A stretch of DNA of 64,000 nucleotides from positions 5,750,255 to 5,814,254 of the forward strand of contig VYZI01000005.1 of assembly GCA_013397695.1 (NCBI GenBank), in the 5' to 3' direction. The position numbers and the translations under genes are program-made. Under the pieces are notes generated by a model. It saw only the letters and a list, made by a program, of their open reading frames with translations, had not been told where the DNA came from and searched no databases. This document shows positions 52,401-64,000 of the stretch, in pieces (within the stretch, counting starts at the first letter, position 1; each line of letters opens with the position of its first letter). The stretch comes from Centropus unirufus. Lineage: Eukaryota; Chordata; Aves; Cuculiformes; Centropidae.

Positions 52401-55400
52401 CCTGATATATAGACATACTGACAGCCATGCTGAGGACATGGCTGCTCACTTAGGAGAGGCCTTGTATGGAACAGGCATTTTTGTGTGTTGGATCCTTCCT
52501 TTGAGCGCAAGAGACTGGAGCATTAGAGAAGGACTCTGTGAAATTTTTATATCCAATGGATTGATCTTAAAAACATACAGCCTCTTTTGTTTCTGGATAT
52601 ATCCTAAAAGGGTACTGCCATATCTACAGGGTCTATTTTAATGTAAAGTGGTTTTCTTAGCCTTGGTGTGTCAGTAACTCCCACACAACATCTCCTTTTA
52701 TTGTATGCACAGAAGTGTCAACCTTAAAGTGCTCATCTTGAGAATGCACAAAGATAGCTGTAATTTGTCAACAGGTTTCAAATCTCCAAGCAACTGTCTC
52801 CTTTTCCATCACACTCACTGTAGAACTTGCTCTGGAGAATGAATTGAGGTTTTGCATACAGAGGTATGAGTGTGAAGTTCTTGTAGCTAATTATCCTGTC
52901 TGGCTCTCTGCAAGGAGAAGGAATCATTTCCCAATTGTACAATGAGGCATGTGTGTTAAATTTAAAAAGCATAAATATGGTTTGTTCATTTATTTTTCCA
53001 GGTTATCCCCAGTCAGCTGCATGTGCATTTATGAATATGTTGGTGTGGTTGGTGGCTCAGTGAGTATGACACTATCAGTCTTCCACTCCGATTCCTAAGC
53101 GATCAGTCCAATATCCACAACCAGGACGGATTTTTTTGTTTGTGTTACAATCCTGTCAAGTAAAGGGATAGTTTTCTAAACAATTGATCCCTAGGAGAAG
53201 CAGAAAGGCAGCAAAAAGGCATTCAGTCCGACCTTGTGCTATTGAGCCAGGACAATATACTGCAGAACAAAAGCTGTCAGCAAGGTATTGTGGCAAATCT
53301 CTGCTGGTCCGCAGGGCTTCATACCGATGAAAACTTGTGCCAAACAGATAACATACTTGCTAATTTCCATGTTTGGATAATTTGTATTTGTGGCCTAATA
53401 TAAAATGTAAAATTCCTGAAAAGACCCAAAGCAGATGCTCTGTGTAAAAAGATCTGTCCTTGAACACTTTCTCTGTAACAGGAGCCAGAACTGCAGCTTA
53501 AGTGAAAATATCTGTGTGTCTGATCTTGGCAACAGGGCCATACCTTGCTTCTTGGCACACTGCACCTGGCTGAAAATGATCTCAAGTTATTCTGGAAGCT
53601 CCTTGATGTGGCGCTTTCCGAACCATTTGACCCTCGAGTGCTGCTTTTCTTTACTAGTAACTTTTGCTGCTGTGACATAATGTACTGGTAAGGGCAGCTT
53701 GATTAACTACAGGCTCCTGAATGTTACACTCGGGCAACAATTCATACCAATACAAACCTCTATTTCTTCAGCAGATGCTTCTACTATTTGGCCCAGAGGG
53801 CCCTTTTTTTTTTCATCATTTCCTCTTCCTCCTCTCTTTATCTTCCCACAAGCTTTCATTATCAAATGCCAGCAGCACTTAATTCCAGTGCTTCATCCTT
53901 CAATAGCAGCAAGCTTGCTGTCTGGTTACATGATGGGGGATTTAAGCTGTTTTCCTTCAGAATTAAGACTTTGGGACGTGAAACTCCTTGATACTGCGTG
54001 TTGAAGGTTTTTTTGAGTATTTGAATGCTGTTTGGAAAGATAGATGTTTACACAGATTTGGATGGATTTGATGGAAAACTCATTGTGTTATTTATTATGT
54101 ATGCAGTCATTTGGTAGGCAAAAAAATTAACTCTGGAAAAACAATGTACTATTTCAAGTCTGTTCTATGTAATAACTCAGAGTTGTGGGTCTTTTATGAT
54201 TAAAATGTTATGTTATCAACCCCATGCTATTCAATACAACTAGGTGTGAATAGTTATTTTTTTTTACCACTTCTCCCTTGCTCTCTATTTCTGAAGTATC
54301 GTAAAGATAAGGTTAATTTTAATTTCCTACATATAAAGTTAAAAACATGTTTGTGATCTGCTGAATCAAGGATCTGAAGGCTCACAACCTGCTGAATGTA
54401 AAGCATGATGCTGATACTTTTACATATTTGCCTAGATATTTCCATCACAATTATCGGAGCATTTTGAGGATGATGTACTCATTCAGTGAGCTTAGGTTTG
54501 AAAAAGAAAAACAATAAAAACAAACCAACCACCAATTATCCTATCGCCTACAAAAAGAAGTTGCATGACCATATAGAATGTTGTGACTGTCTTTTTATCA
54601 GCCACAGATGACTGGCAGAAAGATTTTTCACTGCAAGGCACACGTAAAGGTAATTCAGAGTGTTGACACACTAGTGAAATGATAATGTGTACCTCGACTT
54701 TTGTAGGAAGAAGTATTTGTGATTCAGCTAGGTATATTTTGTGATTTTTTTTTTTGTGGATCATACTGCTTGAAGAGATAGTAGGCCTCTAGATCTATTT
54801 TCATCCTGTGTGTGGACGTTCCATGTTGGGTTCAGTAGCTTGTGGGAATGTGTAATGGGCTTTTACCTCTACTATCTGAAGGGTTTGTCTGTACTCTGAA
54901 GGTGGCTGTCAGCTAAATCAATCTGTGGAACTGACCATAGCTCTGACGAGCTGGAGGTGCAGCTGTGAACCACATTGGCTTTCCCTGGATAGCTCGTGTG
55001 TGGGCTGGCCTCTAAGGACCCAGGTGTTGTATGACTATGGAAGAAGTAGTTGGCCAGATCATGCCTTTATGCTCTGTGGACAAATCAATGATGGCATTTA
55101 ATAACCCATATGCATATGCATGCTGGAGGCAATGGCCAAGTCAGTGTGTCACTGGGCAGCGAAGCTGAAGAATGGAACAAAGAATTATTTGTGCATGAAG
55201 AAGATGGCTTATCTTAAGTGTATATATGCAGAGTTTTTCTCAAATAGATCTCACTTCCAAACTCAAATCAGCCTGCTGTTGTTTCTGCCCAGAGTTATGA
55301 TGGAAGTTGTGCCTCTCTTGGTAACAGAAATGCACATGTACATGTGATCAGCCAGGAATTAATGTAGTGACCACCCTCCACATGAAAGTTGCAAAGAAGT

Positions 55401-56264
55401 GAAGTTTGTGACTCCTGTGACGTTATTTAGTCTAAGTTATCTTGGAAAGCTGGGCCCATGTATGATCTGTAATTATTTTCCAATGTTATAATTTTTTCCT
55501 GCTCCCCTTCTATCCTGCCCTACCTCTCAAAAAAGTACTTTTCACAAAGTAAGCATGTCTGTGATTTATCTCCCAAGGGAAAGGCAATCCATTTAATAAG
55601 CTTTATCAGAGACATCATTCAGTTCTTCTTACTACTCAACCAAAGATGATTAGTTGACAAGTATATGAGATAAAAATTAAACTGTTGAGGACATGAGCTA
55701 TTTAAGAAACAGAGAGGGATGTAGGAAGAAGGTTTAATTTTTTTTCTCAATTTTAACATTAATGAGCATTTAATGTGACTGTATTAGCTCTAAAGAGAGT
55801 AAGAGTATAATGAGATAGTAAATTGGTGTGTCAAGAATCTTCTGAAGCAGAACAATCTTTGTAACCAACTTGACTTCAGGCAAAATAGACAAATTACTGC
55901 CATTTCAGAGTGTGTTATATATAAGCCAGTGATACAAAACATCTTAGGCCCTGGGAAACATCTGTACACACTAGATGCAAATGCAGTCTTAAGCTAGGGG
56001 GCAGGGAAAGTGGTGAGGACCATATGATGATGAAGAGCAGATCAGGTGACTGGAGCAAATGTAGCATTTCTAAGTCAACATACAGACTATTTCTGCCCCA
56101 TCATTTATACTTTGAAGCTGAAAAGCAAAATCCTGGGTGTACCCGCTCATGGGAGACTGTACCGGCACATAGGAATGGAGTAGATAATAGAGGAAAACCT
56201 GTGTGTAATTTTGTTGAAAGTTTTCCACCTAGCAATGTTTTTAATCTTTCTTTACTTCCTCCAG

Positions 56265-56316
56265 GGAGGAACATATGTTTCTATTTCTGAAGTCCATGAC
56301 AGCCCCTCTAATGAAG
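56265..56316 (+). other. Candidate internal exon (52 nt), unproven
   Basis: A strong acceptor (TCTTTCTTTACTTCCTCCAG, ending at 56264) leads into 52 nt whose first frame encodes GGTYVSISEVHDSPSNE, polar and protein-like in composition. The donor GAAG|GTCTAAG is weak. The same frame continues open to 56396. I do not recognise the peptide, and a pseudo-exon is the likelier reading. Confidence 0.12.
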
Positions 56317-56324
56317 GTCTAAGC

Positions 56325-56354
56325 AAAATTATTAAAGTTTACTTTAATAATTTT
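56325..56354. repeat. Perfect inverted repeat, 14-bp arms, 2-bp spacer
   Basis: AAAATTATTAAAGT (56325-56338) is followed by TT and then its exact reverse complement ACTTTAATAATTTT (56341-56354). It could extrude as an AT-rich hairpin with a very tight loop. The right arm overlaps the first copy of the adjacent 17-bp tandem duplication. Confidence 0.95.
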
Positions 56355-56379
56355 AAGGTCTCAATAATTTTAAGGTCTC
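56346..56379. repeat. Perfect 17-bp tandem duplication
   Basis: AATAATTTTAAGGTCTC occupies 56346-56362 and repeats without mismatch at 56363-56379. Its first nine bases are part of the right arm of the neighbouring inverted repeat, which suggests a slippage event triggered at a hairpin. Confidence 0.95.
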
Positions 56380-59300
56380 AAAAAGTCACTCTTTAGCTCA
56401 CCAAAGAGAAAGAATTGATTTGATCATTCTCTAAGCACTCACATGGAACAGTGACATTGGTAGTGACACTTCACTTTAGCTGGTTAAAGAGATTGAGCTT
56501 TAATGGATAGAACACAAGTTTTAACTTTTTTTTTTTTACTTTCAAATTATCTGGAGGAACACATAAATGCAGGACAGAACTGGTTTCTGTAACAGGGGCT
56601 ATTAACAACTCCAGATAGGGTGGCGTTGATCCAGACAGGATACAGACTTACCCATTATATTGTTTAGGCCGCACCTGGGTGCTGAGTTTGAGTTTAAATG
56701 GAGTCCTGGGTGGTAGGCAGGGATCTGTGTGTAGGGTTCCCAGCTGGGGTCACTCAGGGCAATCACAGCCCACAGGTGCCCTCAGGGTCCTGACACAAGG
56801 AGATGTTTCTGTTTAAATCAGATTTAATGCCAGGGAGCTGCCTGGGTTATGTTGTAGGAAAGATTTAGTTAGATGGTCCTTTCTCCGTTCTTTCACGCCT
56901 GTGTGGGGGTAGTCAGGAAATGGTTGTATTATTAGTTCCCTGTGAATGTAGTCCAGTCCTCTTGAAAGCCATAGTGTGATGGTGCCAGCAATATAGATTT
57001 CTCAGGTAAGAGTGACAGTCTTTTTTCTGTTTTAAGGGTAGTGCTTTCCAGAAAGCATCTGTCCCTTTGTGTGTCCTTATGGGTTGTGGAGAGTTAAGCC
57101 TGTGAGGGACCTCCTGAAACAGTTTGGCTCTTAGAAATCCTTACCTGGCATAGAAAAAAACTGAAACGCACACAAGAGAAGTTGTGCTTGATTGTACAAG
57201 TAGGTGCTTGCAAAACTCATCTGGAACTTTTTTCTTGCTGAATAGCGCTGATAAAGGCACTGAAGCAAAGCATATAAATTTCAGTGAACACAACGTAGTC
57301 AAGCTGAAAAAGTAATTCTTCTATAAGTCAATAGTGTAATATCCAGGATTTAGCACGTGCAGATGCAGTATTAAAGTTCAACAGAAATAGTTTCAGTGAC
57401 CTTGGAAATAGACCTTTCTATAGTAAAGATATAAACTGTGCTGTCTGAAATGACCTGCAAAGTCAGCAAATGTATGGTAGCTGGTGAATACAGCTTTTAG
57501 CTCTATAACGCACTTAGAAGTCTAATCAATAATCCTGACTTTGGGAAATAAAAATTTTTCTCCTCCCTTTGCAACAAATATGACTTTTATGCTCCCTTAC
57601 AAAGAAATTAAAAAATACTTCTGCTGTTTTCCAAAACACTGAATTGGTAGGCACAAGACAACTACTTTCTTGTTATTCTAGTCTTGAAAACGTTCGGGTA
57701 AGTATTTTCACAACAGGTACTTCAGTACTAATAAAATACTTCCAAGGATTCCCCTGGGTCTTGGTTTAGGCTGCTACTGGGCGTTTGGTGATTCTAGTGC
57801 ATGATGAGGTCTTGTTCAGAATCTGATGTCTGCAAATGAAGACTAAGGATAAAAATGCATGCTAGCGACTCACTTCTTTAATGCTGATAGAGATGAAAAC
57901 ATACAAGGGGAAACTTGGGTTTGTCGGAGGTATCTCAAAGGTAATGAGAGTCTCTTCATAATTGTTTGCAGCTAGTGCATTGAAGGTTTAATGTGTTTCA
58001 GGCTTGTTCCTCATGATGGTTTAACAGGCCTGCTCAGATGCTGTGCAGCTTTGTAGGGATTTCTGGTCAAGGGCTGCACACCATCACAGCCTTATGAGAG
58101 ATCCGGCAAGCTCTTAAACCTTTCCAAGGCTTTCTGCTAATGATTGCAATTGCACTGTGTAACTGTAGGTGAATAGGCTGTTGTGTGACCCCATAGCGGG
58201 TTGATTACTACTGTTCCCACTGTGTTAATTGCTGGAAAGCCCCATGAGGCTTTAATGGGAATCCTTGCAGAGTAAAATGCTAGCTGGGTGAAGAAAGGAG
58301 ATAGCCTTCTAGTCAGATCCATCCTCTTCAGGCACAGGATAGAGAAAGTCAGGGTTAACTGGCATTCTCCCCACAGCTATTGCAAAAGGTGTGATTCATG
58401 AGAGAAGGAAGAGGAGAAGATTACAGGCTTTGGGGTGGTGGGTGTCCCTGAGTGCTGCTGCAGTTGTTAATGACTGCTCTTCCTCCCCTACTCATGTTCT
58501 GTCTGGCGCGGGTGCTATTAGATCTCGGTGCATGTCAGCTATTAACACTGTACCTCAAGAGAACTTCTGATCAAGGTAATATATTTCCTTCAGTTTTGAA
58601 ATTATTTGATCGTTTTAGCCTTAAAAACAAATTGGATCTACTTGAGACAAAAGCTTCAGAGTGTGAAGTTGAAACATTTCTTGGGGGTGATCTTAATACC
58701 AGTTCTGTTTGTTTGTTTGTTTTTCCCCAAAAAGTTTTCCTTCTTTCTCCTTCAAAAGTACAGTAAAATACCGAAAGCATTCAGTGGACTGGCCTTATAT
58801 CTGTACATTATGCTGGCTTGTCCACATTTTTTTCCTCTGAAATTACTTTTTGGTGACCATTTATTGTTCTATTGATACGTAAATTCAAGTACATACAGTT
58901 CATCAGTTTCTGGCTTCTTGAAGTGATAAAATGAGTGTTGGCATCTATTTCAAACCTAAACACAGATACTTCCTGAATGTTTTCTTCCTCTTTCCTTTTA
59001 AATAAAGGAGATTCATAGTATCATACCATTTATTTTTAATACACCATAAGGGATTTTCTGTTTATTACTGCAAACATCTGGAAAACCCTTCAGAAATTCT
59101 TTGTTAACTCCCTTAACAAGGTTCATATTTTAAGCACAGGTCACACATTGTGAAACAATTTCTTAGTGAGTTTAGCTGTATCACTCAGTTTCTTTTTAGT
59201 GTTCATTGCTAGTACCTCGGTGGTAACTGGGAAACAATCTTGGAAGTGTTGTAGTCTTGATACTCCTTAATTTTCAGGAAAAAATGTTGCACTGTATTTT

Positions 59301-62300
59301 AAGTGTGCCTGGAGTCACTGAATACATGCTGATGTAGCAGAAAGATTTAACTGTCTCTGAGGGCCAACTGGAACTTGTTTGCAGCCTGCTATAGTAGAGG
59401 TCAAATGAGTAGCAGGCTTCTTTATGGATCAAATAGTAAGATAATTCTTAACTATTTTGCATATGATTCTGTTAGTGTGTAGCTTGAAAACTCCCAGATG
59501 GAGGGATTTGGAGCTCTAAGTGTTAAGTTCCAGATTTATTATCCAAAGGCTTGCTTTGGCTCAGCATACTCACTTCAGATGAGTGACACAAAACATCTTG
59601 TATACATCTGAAGCTTGGGAGTTGCTGCCTGTAACTTATAGAAGACTTGTTTGCTTTTACTTTTTTGTGGCTGCTGTCAGCCATATTTAAATAGTAATAT
59701 TTTTGAGAAGATGAAGACTATTTTCTCATGTCTGTATGTCTGTGCTAGTGCCCTGAGGGCAAGGACTCTTTCAATGTTACCATAATTTACTTCATGCGTC
59801 TCAAGAGTAACGCTATTTTGGTGAGTTGGGCTAATGTTTGTTCCCATTCAGGATCTTGGGAGGGTGAAATGATGCACCAGCCTCTATTCCTATATGTGAT
59901 TTGGATCTATTTCTGTGTAAATCACAGGGCTTTTGTTAAAGGCTATGATTTCAGTGCATTTAATAGAAGACCAGTTGTGCATGTGGATGTGGGAATGCAG
60001 GATGACTTGCTGGTGTGCTGCCATCTCTTAGATGATGAGGGCCAGATCTTTTGAGAGCCTGACAGATGTGCTGGAATTTGCAGGTGTTTCACCACATAAA
60101 TAGAAAAACATAAAACATAACTCCCTCTGCCAGTGTAATATAGTCAGAAAAACCTAACATGTACAGCAGCCTTTAAAAAGGTATATTCTACAAGAATACC
60201 TTTTCTTTAAGGCTTGGTACAAGTCATGGATATGGATGGATGGACCCCAGGTCTGGTAATGGAAAACAGTCTTTAGAATGAGGTCATTGCTTTGGAGACT
60301 TAGTTGTGCAGCTAGTTATTACCAAGTGTAAGCTTTACTGCTGTGAAGGGACCTTCTTCAATACTGTTATTCAGAAATAAGCTCCTCCTTCGGTACCTTG
60401 TGACTTTGTGCTCAAGCTCCAGTTACTCATGTTGAAAATGATGTGTTCAGTAATACACGAGACATAAATCTGTGTCAGAAGACAGTGATCCTTACCACCT
60501 ATTATTAAGGGTTCATAGTTACAAGGATCTGGAAGGCAGAATGAACTTTTAATGTAGGTGGTGTTATAATTTATAGGGGAACTTCGACAAGTTATTGTTT
60601 AAAAAGAAAACCAAATCTGCATTTGGATTTTATTTCTTGTAAATGCTGAAATATCACAGCTGAGTGGTGACCGAGTTTAATTTCATCATGGTCTGAGAAG
60701 AATGAAATCCAAGCAATGAAGAAAGGTAGCTGTTTTAAAATCAATATTTAAAGAAAATCTGATGCACATAGCTAAGACTTTAGAAAGAATGTTTACTTAT
60801 TTCTTCCTAAAAATATTGCTAATTCTGGCATAATCATTCTTTGTCAGTAGGTCTCAATAATTTATAAGAGGAAAATATTACAAGTTTGTCTTACAAATAG
60901 GGATTCCAAGCTGTAGGGAGGCAAATGTGGTTTTCTTGATGCTTTTTAAGAGAGCAATATCTAGTGTGGTAACAGGATCTAAATCCCTCAAGTCCATTTG
61001 AAGTGCTCTCTTACACTTCTGTGCTGTAAGTGTAAACAAGAGATATTAAAAATGAATGTACTCCATCTATTTTAAGGAGAAATTAAAAGGAATTTTTTCA
61101 GGGCTAAAAAGTACCTCTTGCCTTCCCCCCAGACCTGCACTGGTTTTCAGTAGGCATTGCCTTAACTGCTGCTCCACCATAGTAAGTGCTGTATCTGGGA
61201 ATACCTGTCTTAATGTAAGATCGCTTAGTGAGATTGAAGTCAAACATCTTGAATTGTGCAAAACAGGCTTATCATGGACCGATCCTATAGGTACTTATTG
61301 GTTGATACAATTTGTAAATAATGTTTTTGTCTGCTGTAGGGATACGTGCAGGTTATGGAATTATTTTGCAGAACTGAAGTTTAAATGGCAACAGAAGAAT
61401 ATAAAAATTAGTCTGGTTTTAGACCTAAGACTTTTCTCTACTATTTCCTTTACCTAATAGTGCAAGGGTGTTGCTTTTAACTGAGCCAAGAAATCGCCTT
61501 TATTCTAAAGATAGAATGAGGATGACAGCCCAAGCCTCACCTGAAGTCCAGGCATAGCTCTCAGTGTGTTAGTCCCATCACATTTGGTAATCCATACTTA
61601 AAGAGCCTGATGGAAAGCCTGCTGTAAATTAGGAACAAGAATGCCCAAGCTTATTCAGTCATGACAGTAGTGCGCAGTGTTATAGGGAGGAGGATCTTAA
61701 ATGCTGTTTAGGTTTGATATTTGACTACTGTATCAGCATTAGAAATCAAATTGGTGTTGACTTCATTGTGGGTTTGATAGCTCCTTTAACGAATAAACCC
61801 TCTGCAGTAAACAGTTTGAGAACTATATGAGAAGGGGTTGAGATATGCTCTTAGAGTTTTGCTTGCTTTTTAAACAGCAGGATAAGAAACCTCATCAGAG
61901 AAAACGTGCAAAAATAAAGGCTTATTTCCTTGATCATATGGGCTGTGATATGGTGAAACATCTCCATTTGATCCCTCAGCTTTGAGACACTGAGACACTT
62001 CAGGGTCCTCCTTTGCGTGACTATCCATTTGCAGTAAGTCCAGAAGTCTCTTGTGCTCTAGTATAAATATGGACATTAGGTCATGAAAAATATAGTCCTG
62101 CTTGTAATTAATTTACTGCCATTCATCAGACTTGAAACTTTTATGGCACAGAACACTAGTTGGCCACAACACTACTGAAACCTATGTGAGCAGAGGACCT
62201 GGCCCAGTGCCCTGAGCAGCCTGTGAATAAAAAATTAGACTAATATTGTCAAGCCCTTTCCTTCTTTGTGCTATAAAAAAGAAACACTTTGGCCTCTGTT

Positions 62301-63848
62301 ATCAGGCAGCCAATCTGCCAAATTCTTGATTTTTAGCCTAGTGTCATTAAAATATACGTGAGGCTGTGTTATCCTAATTCTACCAAAATAGCACACTATT
62401 CCACACAGGAAAAGAAGGTACAGTTTTCAGTATTGGTGTTCTGTCACTGAAAGGCCAGAAACTCCAGATGTAAGCGAGCAACACCTCAAATTGAAGTGAA
62501 AGTAATCTGCATTTTGAGTGTGTTATTTGTTCCACCAGGCCATGTAATACTTGTTCTTCATTTCCATGCATTGATTTTTTGTCTTGGGTTCCTAATCTTA
62601 CAGTTTTGCTTTCAGTAACTGAAAGGTGCTCAAAATCTTATTTGCTGCTTTTGAGATGGTTCTCTCCAAGTCAGTGTCACTTCTCCACAGCCCAGAGGAT
62701 ACCTTGTTTAACAGGTCTGAATTCTACCATATGTTGTCTGCGCCACACCAACTTCACCATTGAACTTCCTGTCTGTTGGTCTTGTGCCCCTTCCAGGCAG
62801 TAAAAACACTGCCTCCCACCATGCCAGTTCCTCAGCATCTTCTGTTAGGTTAATTATTCCTGTAAAGCTTTTGGGTGCATCTATCATATCTCTGCAGTAG
62901 GTGGGCTGCAGCAAGGGAAGGAAGTTTCCTCTTGCCTCTGTTACCAGTGGCTATAACATTGGTTCATCAAAGATTTGCTTGTCTGCTGCTTTCTGGTCAA
63001 ATTTCACTGCATAATGTGGTGTTTTTAAAGACACTTAAATAATGGCTGAATATTTGTAGGACTAATGCATGCAGGAAAATTAAAAATTATTAGATGAGCT
63101 TAGAAAAAGTTGTGTGAAAGGGCTGTGAATGACATATTCAGAATGAGAAAGGAAATAGCAAGGCATAGAGAAGTGTTACCCAAAGGGTTGCCTAGAACTG
63201 GATATGGTTTCTTCTTGGGTAGCTGAGTGAGTCTGGAAAATACAAGAATCTCTTCTTGAATTAGAACTGGTTTTGGGAACAAACTCTTTTATTCTGGAAA
63301 TTCAGATCTGATGCTGGTGATCATGCTCAGGGTATGTAGTGAATTTTATACCACAAAAGCCATTAGATAAGCAAACACAGATAAAAATACTTCATTGTAA
63401 TTCTAACTTGCATGCTAACAAATATTTACATAAATCCTTGAGTAGCAGTTTTCTTTCCCTAAACTTATAAAGTGGGTAAAATCTTTCCTAGCTTGCTTTT
63501 CAAAGAGAGTCTGTGCTTTACATAAATCCCAAAGTCAGCCATTTCCTGGGAGCTGGTTTATTAGCAAACAAAGGAAAACATCTCGGATCTTCTCTTGGCT
63601 ACAGTTAGGATTCCTCCACTGGGGCTCTTACAATTCTGATGGGAATATGTGACTAACAGTTGAAACATATGCAGTAACTTAAGCTGTCCAAGAGAAAACT
63701 TTAACATTTTCCAGTCATGCTTTCTTTGTAGAAAAAAAACCCAACCTCTGAAGCTTTCTAGTGCAAATGTATGCTGTCCTAGGTTACAATGTAAGATGTG
63801 CCCAAGGGTATGTATTCTATTACCATTTTACACAAGCTGTTAAAGCAG
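56380..63848. other. Non-coding sequence with a GC-raised patch; no gene seen
   Basis: From about 56580 to 57160 the sequence is more GC-rich (many CAGG, CCTG and GGGT words), possibly a decayed LTR or old repeat, but I could not find matching TG...CA ends or a target duplication. The rest is AT-rich with short open frames only (133 codons at 61056-61457 is the longest). A short (GTTT)4 microsatellite lies at 58707-58722. A small segment at 58130-58320 is fairly even in composition and could be conserved. No exon is supported. Confidence 0.55.
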
Positions 63849-63958
63849 GTGAGGGCGCGCGTTGCTCTGGGGAACGGCCGGGGCTGAGGAGAGGCGGCGG
63901 CGCTGGGAGCCCCCGGAGCAGAGCCGGTTGGGGTGGGGCCGGCCGGGGCCGCTCTCAG
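63849..63958. other. Abrupt CpG-rich block, possible edge of a CpG island or GC-rich mini-intron
   Basis: This 110-bp block is 79% G+C by my count (23 A/T bases) and holds 13 CpGs, whereas the sequence before it is AT-rich and CpG-poor. It begins at AAAGCAG|GTGAGGG and ends at CTCTCAG|GAGTC, so both edges look like splice sites on the plus strand. High CpG density usually marks an unmethylated promoter island or a recent GC-rich insertion. The block could be the 5' end of a gene continuing beyond the window, an inserted fragment, or an assembly join. Only 42 bp follow it, so these cannot be separated here. Confidence 0.5.
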
Positions 63959-64000
63959 GAGTCATCTCTGTTCAATGGGCAATCAAGGACTCTGCCACAT

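Larger units (their letters stand above)
43341..56324. other. AT-rich non-coding sequence, no gene seen
   Basis: About 13 kb without a recognisable gene or transposon. The longest frame is 149 codons on the minus strand at 50100-50549, with no familiar motif and with other open frames nearby. A mixed pyrimidine tract of CTTTTT units lies at about 44623-44646 and an 18-T run at 47655-47672. A moderately GC-raised patch at about 51660-52110 has open frames on both strands and no family I could name. Patches at 52990-53130 and 53290-53700 have more even composition and occasional CpGs, but no exon is supported. Confidence 0.6.

Noticed and set aside
59013..59030. Octamer-like CATAGTAT CATACCAT resembling CR1 tail
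   Set aside because: The second unit matches poorly and the sequence after it does not follow the CR1 3' UTR.
61495..61615. Minus-strand segment between a pyrimidine-AG and an excellent GTGAGG donor near 61545
   Set aside because: All three frames contain stops, so it cannot be an internal coding exon; non-coding use is untestable here.
1..64000. tRNA, rRNA, snRNA, CRISPR arrays, bacterial operons, riboswitches
   Set aside because: I looked for cloverleaf-box motifs, known small-RNA starts, regularly spaced short repeats and ribosome-binding-site-led gene strings and found none; the window is clearly vertebrate-type DNA.

Overview
This window reads as non-coding DNA from a vertebrate, most likely a bird. 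Two interspersed repeats point that way. One is a 5'-truncated CR1 LINE (about 42507-43340) with the typical avian 3' end and terminal ATTCTATG octamer. The other is a solo endogenous-retrovirus LTR (12550-13623) whose sequence I recognise from memory as a family common in non-galliform (neoavian) genomes. There is no bacterial-style gene organisation. The sequence is mostly AT-rich, stops are frequent in every frame, and the open frames are short and scattered on both strands as expected by chance. I found no confident protein-coding exon, tRNA, rRNA, snRNA, known miRNA or CRISPR array. The window is best seen as intergenic DNA or the inside of a large intron.

Layout. 1-12544 is AT-rich unique sequence with a more GC-rich open pocket at about 8040-8575 and a perfect 34-bp-period duplication at 11140-11206. 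12550-13623 is the solo LTR, lying in minus sense, with a TATA-like box, a poly(A) signal and a run of degenerate 48-bp internal units. 13629-22230 is unique sequence. 22230-24640 is a GC-raised stretch with a possible G-quadruplex. 24641-42506 is AT-rich unique sequence with long poly-T tracts and one old CR1 tail near 39757. The main CR1 follows. 43341-63848 is mostly featureless, apart from an inverted repeat fused to a tandem duplication at 56325-56379 and a GC-raised patch at 56580-57160. The last 150 bp change abruptly to a block of 79% G+C with 13 CpGs (63849-63958), bounded by GT and AG, just before the window ends.

Several short segments have a good polypyrimidine-AG on one side and a consensus GT donor on the other with one open frame. 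They are listed as candidate exons at low confidence, because dozens of such pseudo-exons are expected in 64 kb of vertebrate DNA. No conserved protein was recognised in any of them, so nothing can be said about genes acting together. I see no convincing undescribed system; the best leads are the terminal GC block and the candidate exons.
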